From: Microglena sp. YARC
Lineage: Eukaryota; Chlorophyta; Chlorophyceae; Chlamydomonadales; Chlamydomonadaceae
Assembly (NCBI GenBank): GCA_022414725.1
Contig: CM039466.1
Location: 31,669,319 to 31,733,318, forward strand
Length of the DNA: 64,000 bases
Reading direction: 5' to 3'
The stretch's first letter is position 1, and each line of letters opens with the position of its first letter. Positions 54,762-64,000 of the stretch are shown here, piece by piece. The notes under the pieces are model-generated. The model was not told where the DNA came from. It was given only the letters and a program-made list of their open reading frames with translations, and did no database searches. The position numbers were made by a program, and so were the translations under genes.

Positions 54762-55840
54762 GTAGCTGGCTTGAATAAGCATATCATGTTAAATGAATGT
54801 AATGTAATTTAAATATAATTAAATGTATTTGTAATTGAGTGCGCAGCAGTTTCATATACTAGTGGCTTCAAAATACAGGAGGTGAGAATTGCTGCCCAAC
54901 AGGAAGCTGGCGTGAATTCGCATATCATGTTAAATGAATGTACTGGAAATATGAATGCAATAAAATGTGTATATAATTGAGTGCGCAGCAGCTTCATGTG
55001 CTAGTGGCTTCAAAATACAGGAGGTGAGAATTGCTGCTCAACAGTTGGCTGGCGTGAATTAGCATATCATGTTAAATGAATGTAATGTAAAGGTGAATGC
55101 AATAAAATGTGTATATAATTGATAGCGCAGCAGCTTCATGTGCAAGTGGGTTGAAAAGTTCAGGAGGCCAGCTTTGCTGCTCAACAGTTGGCTGGCGTGA
55201 ATTAGCATATAATGTTAAATGAATGTACTGGAAATATGAACGCAATAAAAGGTGTATATAATTGATAGCGCAGCAGCTTCATGTGCTAGTGGTTTCAAAA
55301 ATACAGGAGGTGAGAATTGCTGCTCAACAGGTAGCTGGCGTGAATTCGCATATCATGTTAAATGAATGTATTGTAAATTGTATTGCAGTAAAATGTGTAT
55401 TTAATTGATAGCGCAGCAGCTTCATGTGCTAGTGGGTTGAAAAGTACTGGAGGCAAGCTTTGCTGCTCAACAGGTAGCTGGCGTGAATTAGCATTTCATA
55501 TTAAATCAATGTTATGAAATGTAATGCAATGTAATGTAATGTGAATACAATTAAATGTGCAAGTGGATTGAAATGTGCAAGTGGATTGAAATGTACAGGA
55601 GGCCAGCTTTGCTGCTCAACAGGTTGCTAGCATGAATTAGCATATTTGAAACAAATTATTGGCATTGCATTGGCTTCGTGTGCTGGCAGATTCAGAAGTG
55701 CAGGAGGCCAGCTTTGCTGCTCAACAGGTAACTAGCATGAATTAGCATTTTTGAAAAAAATTATTGGCATTGCATTGGCTTCGTGTGCTGGCAGATTCAG
55801 AAGTGCAGGAGGCCAGCTTTGCTGCTCAACAGGTAACTAG
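54762..55840 (+). repeat. Donor-side exon-edge array of exon 6 (8-9 copies)
   Basis: Units of ~140-150 bp (later ~115 bp) carrying the exon end (cttcatgtgctagtggcttc, aggaggccagctttgctgct, caacag) and the intron start ctggcgtgaattagcatatc. Borders in order: CAACAG|GA (lost), |TT (lost), |TT (lost), |GTAGCT, |GTAGCT, |GTTGCT, |GTAACT, |GTAACT. So the copies nearest the true exon have lost GT, while distal ones keep it. Confidence 0.82.
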
Positions 55841-55844
55841 TACA

Positions 55845-56080
55845 AATCCTTCTCCTCCTTCTCCTTATCCTCCTCACCCTATTCACTTTCCTGTTCATTC
55901 CGTTGATCCTCCTCCTCATCCTCATCCCCCTTAGCCTCCTCATCCTTCTCACCCTATTCACTTTCCTCTTCATCTTTCTCCTCCTCCTCCTCCTCCTCCT
56001 CCTCGCCATCGTCCTCATCATCATCATCCTTATCATTCTCCTCGTCCTCCTCATCCTCCCCATCACCCCATGCCCTACCC
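55845..56080 (+). repeat. CTC-rich pyrimidine tract before exon 7
   Basis: Nearly pure C/T (tcctcctcatcctc with some (TCA)n), ending in the acceptor ccctacccag. Possibly an expanded polypyrimidine tract. Two related ~70-bp blocks with accctattcactttcct are at 55875 and 55950. Confidence 0.8.
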
Positions 56081-56082
56081 AG

Positions 56083-56297
56083 TGCCTCCTGCAAAAGGAC
56101 ATGCTTCAGAGTCTGTTGCACGAAGCGAAAATACTTGAGAGAGGAGCAACTCTAAGCAGTGCTCTTGACTATACCTTGATAAAGGGCAAGGAGCAGTGTA
56201 TCAACGCAGCTGATGTGATGGCACGGGCGGAGAAGTGTGAGAGTGGTTCCAAGTCAGCCAGTGGAATGGCAGAAGCTGCCTCATTCCTCAGCCTCAG
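56083..56297 (+). CDS. Giant modular protein, exon 7
   Basis: Encodes CLLQKDMLQSLLHEAKILER, GATLSSALDYTLIKGKEQCI, NAADVMARAEKCESGSKSAS and GMAEAASFLSL, leaving AG. Helical, with regularly spaced Ala/Leu. Acceptor ccctacccag ends at 56082 (phase 0); donor CTCAG|gtgtgt begins at 56298. The two trailing bases match exon 8. Confidence 0.82.
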
Positions 56298-58135
56298 GTG
56301 TGTTTTCCTGGGCCACTATCTTCCGCTTATTGCTGTTATTTCCTTAGGCACACGGGACAGACTGGAATACTAAACCCAGTCAGCCACTTGAATGGTAGAA
56401 GCTGCCTCATTCCTCAGCTCCAGGTTTGATTTGCTAGAATGCTACCTTCTGCTTGTTGTTTTTATGTCCTTAGAGAAACGAGAAAGACTAGGATGCTGTA
56501 AAGTATGTGTTGGATGATGTGTGTGTGTTTGTGTATGTGAATGTGAGTGTATGGGGCTTAGTCAGCCAGTGGAATGGCAGAAGCAGCCTGATTGCTCAGA
56601 CTCAGGTGTGCTTTGCTAGAATACTTTGCTAGAGGGTCTACTACTGACAATACAGGCAGTGAAATGGTTGAAGCTGCCTCATTACTCAGCCTCAGATTTG
56701 CTTTCCTGGAATACTCCGCTGGAATTCTTTGCTATTATGCTACCTTCTGCTGGTTATTGTTATTATGTCCTTCCTATGGCACACGGGACAGACTGGGATA
56801 CTGTGTGTTCAAGTATGTGTGGGATGATGTGTGTGTTTGTGTATGTGAATGTAAGTGTGGGGGTCCAAGTCAGCCAGTGGAATAGTAGAAGCTACCTCAT
56901 TCCTCCACCTCAGTTATGCCTTCCTGGAATACTCTGCTGGAATGCTTTGCTAGAATGTCACCTTCTTCTTGTTGCTGATATTTCCTTAGGCAAACGGGGC
57001 AGACTGGGATACTGTGTGTTCAAGTATGTGGGATGATGTGTGCGTTTGTGCTTGTGTATATGTATGTGAATGTGAGCGTATGGGGCTTAGTCAGCCAGTG
57101 GAATGGTAGAAGCTGCCTCATTACTCAGCCCCAGGTTTGCTTTGTTGAAAGGCTACCTTCCGCTTATTGCTGTTATTTCCTTAGGCACACGGGACAGACT
57201 GGGATACTGTGCGTTCAATTTTGTGTGGGATGATGTGTGAGTTTGTTTATGCGAATTTGAGTGTATGTGAATGTGAGTGTATGAGGCTAAGTCAGCCAGT
57301 GTAATAGTAGAAGTAGCCTGATTGATCAGCCTCAGTGTGCTTTGCCGGAATACTCTGCTGGAATGCTTAGCTAGGATGCTACCTTCAGCTTATTGCTGTT
57401 ATTTCCTTAGGCACACGTGACAGATTGGGATACTGTGTGTTCAAGTACGTGTGGGAAGATGTGTCTGTTTGGGTTTGCTAATGTTAGTATATGGGGCTTA
57501 GTCGGCCAGTGGAATTGTAGAAGCTGCCTGATTCCTCCACCTTAGTTATGCTTTCCTGGAATCCTCTGCTGGAATGCTTTGCTATACTGCTACCTTCTGC
57601 TTGTTGTTTTTATGTCCTTAGGCAAACGAGAAAGACTGGGATACTGTGTGTTAGAGTATGTGTGGGATGATGTGTGTGTTTGTGTATGTGAATGTGAGCG
57701 TATGGGGCTTAGTCAGCCAGTGGAATGGCAGAAGCTGCCTGATTCCTCAGCCTCATGTGTGCTTCCCTAGAATGCTTCCTTCTTCTTGTTGCTGTTATGT
57801 CCTTAGGCAAACGAGAAAGACTGGGGTAATGTGTGTTCAAGTATGTGTGGGGTGAGGTGTGTGTTTGTGTATGTCAATGCGAGTGTATGGGGCAAAGTCA
57901 GCCAATGTAATGGTAGAAGCTGCCTGATTGCGCAGCCCCAGGTTTGCTTTGCTGGAATGCTCCCCTCTTCTTGTTGCTGTTATGTCCATAGCTAAACCAG
58001 AAATACTGGGGTACTGTTTGTTAAAGCATGTGTGGGGTATGGTGTTTGTGTATGTGAATGTGAGTGTATGGGGCAAAGTCAGCCAGTGGAATGGTAGAAG
58101 TTACCTGATTCCTCAGCTCCAGGTTTGCTTTGCTG
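56298..58135 (+). repeat. Donor-side exon-edge array of exon 7 (~10 copies)
   Basis: Units of ~190-230 bp: gtcagccagtggaatggtag, aagctgcctcattcctcagc, ctcag + gtttgctttgctggaatgc, ccttctgcttgttgctgtta, tccttaggcaaacgagaaag, actgggatactgtgtgttca and gatgatgtgtgtgtttgtg. The exon part is the last ~45 coding bases (encoding SASGMAEAASFLSL). Roughly half the decoys keep AG|GT; others read AG|AT, AG|TT, AG|TG or CAT|GT. Confidence 0.83.
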
Positions 58136-58139
58136 GAAT

Positions 58140-58915
58140 GCTACCTTCTGATTCCAACGTTACATGTTGCACTTCCAAAGTACGTAAATTGTATATTTCA
58201 ATGTTATAACCTGTACTTCCAGCGTACATATATTGTATATTCCAACGTACGCATGTTATATATTGTAACGTTACAACGTGTACTTCCAACGTACGCATGT
58301 TATATATTCTAACGTTACAACGTATACTTCCAACGTACGCATGTTATATATTCTAACGTTACAACGTGTACTTCCAACGTACGCATATTGTCTATTCCAA
58401 CGTTACAACTTGTACTTCCAACGTACGTATATTGTATATGGTACATTCCAACGTTACAACTTGTACTTTCAATGTACGCATACTGCCTATTCCAATGTTA
58501 CAACTTGTAATAAGAAAGATCCCTCCTCTATATCTGTTCAAAGGCTTCATGTTTTCCAGTGATACAGGCTCCACTGGTGGTTGCTTATAGTCCTTCAATG
58601 CACTCCTGTATATATGTTGAAAGGCTTCATGTTTTCCTGTGATACGGGCTCCATTGGTGGTTGCGTATAATCCTTCAATGCACTCCTGTATATCTGTTGA
58701 AAGGCTTCATGCTTTCCTGTGATACAGGCTCTATTGGTGGTTGCTTATAGTCCTTCAATGCACTCCTTTATATCTGTTGAAAGGCTTCATGTTTTCCTGT
58801 GATACAGGCTCTATTGGTGGTTGCTTATAGTCCTTCAATGCGCTCCTGTATATCTGTTGAAAGGCTTCATGTTTTCCTGTGATACAGGCTCCATTGATGG
58901 TTGCTTATACTCCCC
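58140..58915 (+). repeat. Two minisatellites in the middle of intron 7
   Basis: 58140-58510: ~45-bp units of tgtacttccaacgtacgcat, gttatatattctaacgttac. 58515-58915: about five 80-bp units of ttcaatgcactcctgtatat, ctgttgaaaggcttcatgtt, ttcctgtgatacaggctcta, ttggtggttgcttatagtcc. No exon edge in either. 58915-59270 holds diverged relatives of the exon 7 array and ttacaagttaataagttatt repeats. Confidence 0.85.
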
Positions 58916-59269
58916 AAATTCACTCCTACAGTTGTATCAGATGCTGCTTGTGCTTGGGTTCGTGCTAAACTTAGTTGCAGGGGTTACAAGTTAATAAGTT
59001 ATTGATCCAAGTCTCTCATTTACACAAGCTCCACATACTTGCTGTTATTTACCTAGGCACGCAGGATAGACTGGGATAGAATGTGTGTTCACGCATGTGT
59101 GATGATGTTTGTGTGTTTGTGTGCAAAAGCAAATACAAGTTAATAATTTATTGATCCAAGTCTCTCTTTTATACGAGCTCCATATATTTGTATGGAATGC
59201 TGTTTGTACTCTGTAATAAGGTTTGTGCGAATAACTTAATTGCAAAGTTGACAACTTATTGATCCAAAT

Positions 59270-61075
59270 ATCGCTTTCACACAGTCTTCAGCATGTCAGC
59301 AGCCGCATGTATGGAGTGGCATTAGCTTGTAATAAGTTCTTGGTTGAAAGTTTTAGTACTCATAAATAAAACTTTGATACATCGAGTCGATCAAAATATC
59401 ACTTTACACAGTCTCCAGCATGTCAGTAGCTGCAGGTCTGGAGTGGTATTAGCTTGTAATATGTTATAAGTTAATAGGTTATAAGTTGTCGTACTTATAA
59501 CTGTACACCGAGTCTATCCAAATATCACTTTACAGTCTGCAGCATGTCAGCAGCTTTAAGTAGCCATAGCTTGTAATTAGTCACAGGTTGAGTGTTGATG
59601 ATTAAATGTTTAGTACTTATAACTGTTCTCCGGTACAACGAGTCAATCTAAATATCACTTTACACAGGCTCCAGCATTTCAGCAGCCGCAGGTCTGAGGC
59701 AGCCGCGCCTTTTGTACGTTGTAGGTTAAAAAAAAATGTACTTAAACCTGTACTCCAATACAACGAGTCGATCCAAATATCACTTTACACAGTCTCCAGC
59801 ATGTCAGCAGGTTGAAGTAGCCATAGCTTGTAATTAGTCATAGGTGGAATGTTTTAGGTTAAATGTTTAGTACATATAACTGTTCTCCGGTACAACGAGT
59901 AAATCTAAATATCACTTTACACAGGCTCCAGCATTTCAACAGCCGCAGGTCTGAGGCAGCCGCGCCTTTTGTACGTTGTAGGTTAAATGTTAAATGTCTA
60001 GTCTTTATAACTGTACTCCGATACAACGTATTGACCCACATATCACTTTACACAGGCTCCAGCAGGTCAGCAGTTGCAGGTCTGAAGTGGCCTTAGCTTG
60101 TAAAACGTTGTAGGTGACATGTTGTAGTACTTATAACTGTACTCCGCTACAACGCATTGACCCACATATCACTTTACACAGGCTCCAGCATTCCAGCAGC
60201 CGCAGGTCTGAGGCAGCCGCGCTTGTAGGTTACGAATATACATAGCAGTACAGCCGCGCTTGTAGGTTACGAATATATATATAGCACTACCCCAAGTCTG
60301 AACAGACAACCCACTTTTAACAGGTTCACTATGTGCACTATGGTGTGATCCCTGGTGCTGAGGGCCCTGATGGCTCCCTGCGCAGCTTGTGAAATGTTAC
60401 GCTTGGTAGAAGCTTGTTAGACGTTGTAGGTTAAAACTTGCAGTTCTTAAACCTGTACTCCAATACAACGAGATGATCCAAATATTACCTTACATAGGCT
60501 CCAGCAGGTCAGCAACTGCAGGTCTGAAGAAGCCTTAGTTTACAACACGTTGTAGGTTGAATGTTGTGGTTCAAATGTTTTAGTATTATTAAGTGTACTC
60601 CGATACAACGGATCGACCCATATCTCACTTTCCACAGGCTGCAGCAGGTCAGCAGTCACAGGTCTGAAGTGGCCTTAGCTTGTAAAACGTTGTAGGTTAA
60701 ATGTTGTAGTACTTATAACGGTACTAGGATTCAAAACGTTGATCAAAATATCACTTTACACAGTATTCAGCATATAAGCAGCCGCAGGTCTGAGGCAGCT
60801 GCACTTGAGATAAGTTGTAGGTTGAAAATTTTAGTACTTAATATCTCTTCAAACATGCTCCAGCATGTCAGCAGCTTAAAGTAGCCCTAGGTTGTTGGTA
60901 CCATTTTAGGTAAAACGTTGTAGGTTAAAACTTGTAGTACTTTTAAGTGTACTGCGATACAACTTATTGACCCACATCTTACTTCACACAGTCTGCAGCA
61001 GGTCAGCAGTCGCAGGTCTGAGGCAGCGGCACTTGTAAGAAGTGTCACCATGATGCCACCACGCCTCACATTCCC
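59270..61075 (+). repeat. Acceptor-side exon-edge array of exon 8 (~12 copies)
   Basis: Units of ~100-170 bp: a spacer with gttgtaggttaaatgt, cttataactgtactcc and gatacaacgagtcgatccaa, then atatcactttacacaggctc and the exon 5' edge (cagcaggtcagcag, cgcaggtctgaggcagccgc). The exon edge encodes LQQVSSRRSEAAA. Variants of the border are CACAG|GCT, CACAG|TCT and TTACAG|TCT, all keeping AG. Confidence 0.85.
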
Positions 61076-61138
61076 CCCAGCCTTTCCCAGGGATTCACAT
61101 CAATAACACCTATCAGCCCTATCTCCTCCCCCCCCCCC

Positions 61139-61276
61139 CCCTCCCAACCCAACCCAACCCAACCCAACCCAACCCAACCCAACCCAACCCAACCCAACCC
61201 AACCCCCCAACCCAACCCAACCCCCCAACCCAACCCAACCCCCCAACCCAACCCAACCCAACCCAACCCAACTCAC
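61139..61276 (+). repeat. (CCCAA)n pentanucleotide tract
   Basis: About 25 pentamers with a C-run in front, placed 10 bases upstream of the acceptor of exon 8. On the minus strand it reads GGGTT repeats. Confidence 0.9.
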
Positions 61277-61285
61277 TCATCACAG

Positions 61286-61478
61286 GCTGCAGCAGGTCAG
61301 CAGTCGCAGGTCTGAGGCAGCGGCACTTGAGATGTTAAAAATGACTTGGAGGAACAAATCAGCTGATCTGGCGGTAGAGGGCGCCGAGGCTCGGGTGTTA
61401 GCGCGCAGCTTAGCCCTCCAAGCGGTCACCCAATTCCAAACAGCTGAAGTTCTTCGCAACACCATCGCAGCCGCCAAG
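61286..61478 (+). CDS. Giant modular protein, exon 8
   Basis: Completes the AG of exon 7 and encodes LQQVSSRRSEAAALEMLKMT, WRNKSADLAVEGAEARVLAR and SLALQAVTQFQTAEVLRNTI before AAAK. Alanine-rich helix. Acceptor ctcatcacag ends at 61285, donor AAG|gtgtgt begins at 61479, phase 0. Confidence 0.82.
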
Positions 61479-62335
61479 GTGTGTGTGTGTAGGAGTTGCT
61501 TTATCGCTTGCACCCTGTGATTTGAGCAAGGTTGGAAGACCCCCCCCCCCCACACCCACCCACCCACCCACCCACCCTCCCCCCCAGGATGCTGTGCATG
61601 TCTTGTGGTTTGTCTTGGGTTGGTGGGCTTGTCTTGAGTCAAGTATGGCCTGTAAGGCAATTTAATGTCCAAATTTACTGCAAAATATAGACTTTCAGCC
61701 CTTCAGGCGGTCACGGATATGTACAGACCCAAACCCGCACACACACCCAGGGTTTTTATTTTTGGCCTTAGCAGCTTTTGGCCTTAGCAGCTTCTAGGCA
61801 GTTTCTGTGCTCTTCTTTGGGCCTTAGCAGCTTTTGGCATTTGCAGCTTTTGGCTTTAGTAGCTTCCAGGCAGCTTCTGTGCTCTACTTTTGGCATTAGC
61901 AGCTTCTAGGCAGCTTGCGTGCTCTTCTTTTGGGCTCTTCTTTCGCCCTTAGCAGCTTTTGGCCTTAGCAGCTTCTACGCAGCTCCAAGACGATCGAAGC
62001 CGCTAATGTATGTATGGACCAGGGTACTACAAAGCACGCGCGGCAGCGCGATTTTGCGCACGCTTTTTGAGCCCCATTGCATGTTTCGCGCAGTTTTTTC
62101 AACCCCCTGTTGGCGCAGCGCGCAGTTATTGCGATTTTTGCAATACAAAGCGCTGACCAATTTGATGTTTGTGCGCTTTAAGCGCTGACCAAGTTGACAA
62201 ATTTTAGTTCCCTGGGACGAACTCAAACCCGCACCCCACTCAAATGACCGGCAACACTAATTAACCCTAAAAAGCATAAACAAAAAACATTGTGCAAGGT
62301 CTGTTATGTTTACTTAGCTGTCCCTGTCATGTTTA
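61479..62335 (+). repeat. Intron 8, left part: short repeats and GCGC element
   Basis: 61545-61590 C/CA-rich run ending ccccccag|gatgctgtgcatg, a possible unused acceptor. 61770-61985: tandem ttagcagcttttggcct and agcagcttctaggcagcttc units. 62030-62215: GCGC-rich dispersed element, copy 3 (ggcagcgcgattttgcgcac, catgtttcgcgcagtttttt, aatacaaagcgctgaccaat). No coding sequence seen. Confidence 0.6.
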
Positions 62336-62339
62336 TGTG

Positions 62340-63478
62340 CTCAGGTGCACATGGCCAATGCAGGCCAGGCTGCTGCTGCACTCCATTAGTTCTTCAGAAA
62401 ATCAGTTTTGTTTACTCAAGTAGGCAACACTAATCAACACTTATAAGTTGATTGCCTCGATATATATTTCATGTTGATAAAACGTGTATATGCTGATAAA
62501 CTTGTACCGGTGTTTAGCTGCCCCTCTACTATGTGCACGTGGCCAATGCAAACCAGGCTGCTGCAGCACTCCATTAGTTATTCAGAAAAGCAGAAAAATT
62601 GACTCAAGTTACAGGCAACACTAATTGGCACTAACATGTTGATTGCCTCGATGAGTGTTTCATGTAGATAAAACGTGTATATGCTGATAAACTTGTACCG
62701 GTGTTTAGCTGCCCCTCTACTATGTGCACGTGGCCAATGCAGACCAGGCTGCTGCAGCACTCCATTAGTTATTCAGAAAAGCAGAAAATTGACTCAAGTT
62801 ACAGGCAACACTAATTGGCACTAACATGTTGATTGCCTCGATATATATTTCATGTAGATAAAACGTGTTTATGTTGATAAACTTGTGCCGGTGTTTAGCC
62901 GCCCCTGTACTATGTGCACGTGGCCAATGCAGACCAGGCTGCTGCAGCACTCCATTAGTTATTCAGAAAAGCAGAAAATTGACTCAAGTTACAGGCAACA
63001 CTAATTGGCACTAACATGTTGATTGCCTCGATGAGTGTTTCATGTAGATAAAACGTGTTTATGTTGATAAACTTGTACCGGTGTTTAGCTGCCCCTCTAC
63101 TATGTGCACGTGGCCAATGCAGACCAGGCTGCTGCAGCACTCCATTAGTTATTCAGAAAAGCAGAAAATTGACTCAAGTTACAGGCAACACTAATTGGCA
63201 CTAACATGTTGATTGCCTCGATATATATTTCATGTTGATAAAACGTGTTTATGTTGATGAACTTGTGCCGGTGTTTAGCCGCCCCTGTACTGTGTGCACG
63301 TGGCCAATCCAGACCAGGCTGCTGCAGCACTCCATTAGTTTTCAGAAAAGCAGGAAATTTGACTCAATTTACAGGCAACACTAATTGGCACTAACATGAT
63401 TGATTGCCTCGATGGTTGTTTCATGTAGATAAAACTTGTACTGGCGTTTAGCTGCCTTTCTACTATTTGTTCTCTCAG
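62340..63478 (+). repeat. Acceptor-side exon-edge array of exon 9 (190-bp unit, 6 copies)
   Basis: Units of 187-190 bp with nearly identical sequence: a spacer (ggcaacactaattggcacta, catgttgattgcctcgatat, gataaaacgtgtttatgttg), then a tactatgtgcacgtggccaa border, gcagaccaggctgctgcagc and actccattagttattcag. Exon-edge copies encode VHVANADQAAAALH and then an in-frame TAG. In the first copy (62345) the border is ctcag|GTGCACATGG; in most others the AG has become cTATG|TGCACG, so only the first and the true acceptor (63478) are clean. Confidence 0.85.
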
Positions 63479-63651
63479 GTACACGTGGCTAATGCAAGCC
63501 AGGCTGCTGCTGCACTCCAGCACAGCATTGACATCGCAGCTCGTGTGGAATCACTTCTCTTAGCTGCCTTCAAGCATCGTTCCGCCGCATTAATCCATCA
63601 CCTCAACCTCGCTGGTGCGAAAGCTGGTGCTGGATGCTCTCCTAGCATGAG
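63479..63651 (+). CDS. Giant modular protein, exon 9 (last in window)
   Basis: Encodes VHVANASQAAAALQHSIDIA, ARVESLLLAAFKHRSAALIH and HLNLAGAKAGAGCSPSM, leaving AG. Ala/Leu-rich helix similar in style to exons 7 and 8. Acceptor tgttctctcag ends at 63478 (phase 0), donor ATGAG|gtaatg begins at 63652. The gene continues beyond the window. Confidence 0.8.
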
Positions 63652-64000
63652 GTAATGATTGTTTTCCTTTTTGTGTCGAATCACTACTCTTTGTCGCTAG
63701 CATGATGAATTTATCCAGCTACACAGTACGGGAGGGTCCCCTGAACACCACGCCCCTCCAAGCGTTATCTTTTTTCTGCTAGCAAGCATCATTCAGCCGC
63801 ATTACTCCATCACCTCGACCTTGCTGATGCAAAAGCTAGTGCTGGATGCTCTCCTAGCATGAGGCAATGATTGCTTTCCTTTTTGTGTCGAATCACTTAT
63901 CTTATGCACTAGCAAGCATCGATCAGCCGCAATACTCCATTAACTCGACCTTGCCAAGCCAAAGCTGGATCTGGATGCTCTCCTAGCATGAGGTAATGAT
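63652..64000 (+). repeat. Donor-side exon-edge array of exon 9, with SINE tail fragment
   Basis: Two more copies of the exon 9 end (near 63785-63863 and 63912-63991: aagcatcattcagccgcatt, actccatcacctcgaccttg, ctggatgctctcctagcatg + ag), each followed by gcaatgatt or gtaatgat. The first has GC and the second GT at the border. A SINE tail fragment lies between them at 63724-63776 (gtacgggagggtcccctgaa, caccacgcccctccaagcg, ttatctttttt). The array runs off the window end. Confidence 0.78.

Noticed and set aside
58113..58598. Tyr/Asn/Val-rich frames over 58.1-58.6 kb
   Set aside because: Products of a ~45-bp tandem repeat within intron 7; no splice-compatible borders.
59606..60096. Two similar ~70-codon frames containing SSRRSEAAAPFVRCRL
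   Set aside because: They read across decoy copies of the exon 8 edge and diverge into intron sequence; the real exon is at 61286-61478.

Overview
The window is nuclear DNA of a eukaryote, most likely a flagellated green alga. Four observations support this. Coding sequence is split by long introns with GT/AG borders and consistent codon phase. There is a plant-type (ALT-like) organellar hotdog thioesterase. Next to it are two gene types typical of ciliated protists and algae and missing from most land plants: a class III nucleotidyl cyclase and a TSNAXIP1-N-like coiled-coil protein. Short CCCTAAA runs (plant-type telomere motif) also occur. A prasinophyte-like alga fits, but the species cannot be fixed from the sequence alone. 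No rRNA, genuine tRNA gene, CRISPR array or prokaryotic operon was seen.

Layout. (1) About 1-9.8 kb, + strand: 3' part of a class III nucleotidyl cyclase gene (exons 420-613, 1703-1827, 3672-3816, 5817-6023, and a tentative one at 9636); its 5' end lies outside the window. (2) 12.49-18.60 kb, + strand: an apparently complete four-exon gene for a 217-residue ALT-like acyl-ACP/acyl-CoA thioesterase. (3) 18.6-36.3 kb: gene-poor DNA with degenerate tandem repeats, several dispersed repeat families, (CT)n tracts and a decayed Ty1/copia retrotransposon (29086-34152, minus orientation) with both LTRs. (4) 36.35-42.5 kb, - strand: 3' part of a TSNAXIP1-N-like coiled-coil gene. (5) 43.03 kb to the window end, + strand: a giant gene with nine phase-consistent exons (over 2,800 codons, incomplete at its 3' end), rich in Gln, Pro, Ala/Gly and tandem in-frame repeats, followed by helical/coiled-coil exons. 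Genes 4 and 5 are divergent and share a short intergenic region.

Most striking observation. Almost every long intron of all four genes has arrays at its ends in which the exon edge and its splice site are tandemly duplicated with flanking intron. Downstream of an exon, the array repeats the exon's 3' edge plus the donor side of the intron. Upstream of an exon, it repeats the acceptor side plus the exon's 5' edge. The pattern holds in both gene orientations and for at least fifteen exon borders, with 1 to more than 30 copies each. It turns ordinary splice junctions into minisatellites full of decoy splice sites. Pure intron minisatellites fill the space between.

A tRNA-derived SINE family (seven copies or fragments), a second tRNA-like element, a hairpin-bearing short repeat, a GCGC-rich repeat and a dispersed family ending in GGACTGTAAC are scattered through introns and intergenic DNA. 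Exon calls rest on reading frame, GT/AG borders and phase agreement read by eye. They have not been checked by transcript or database search.
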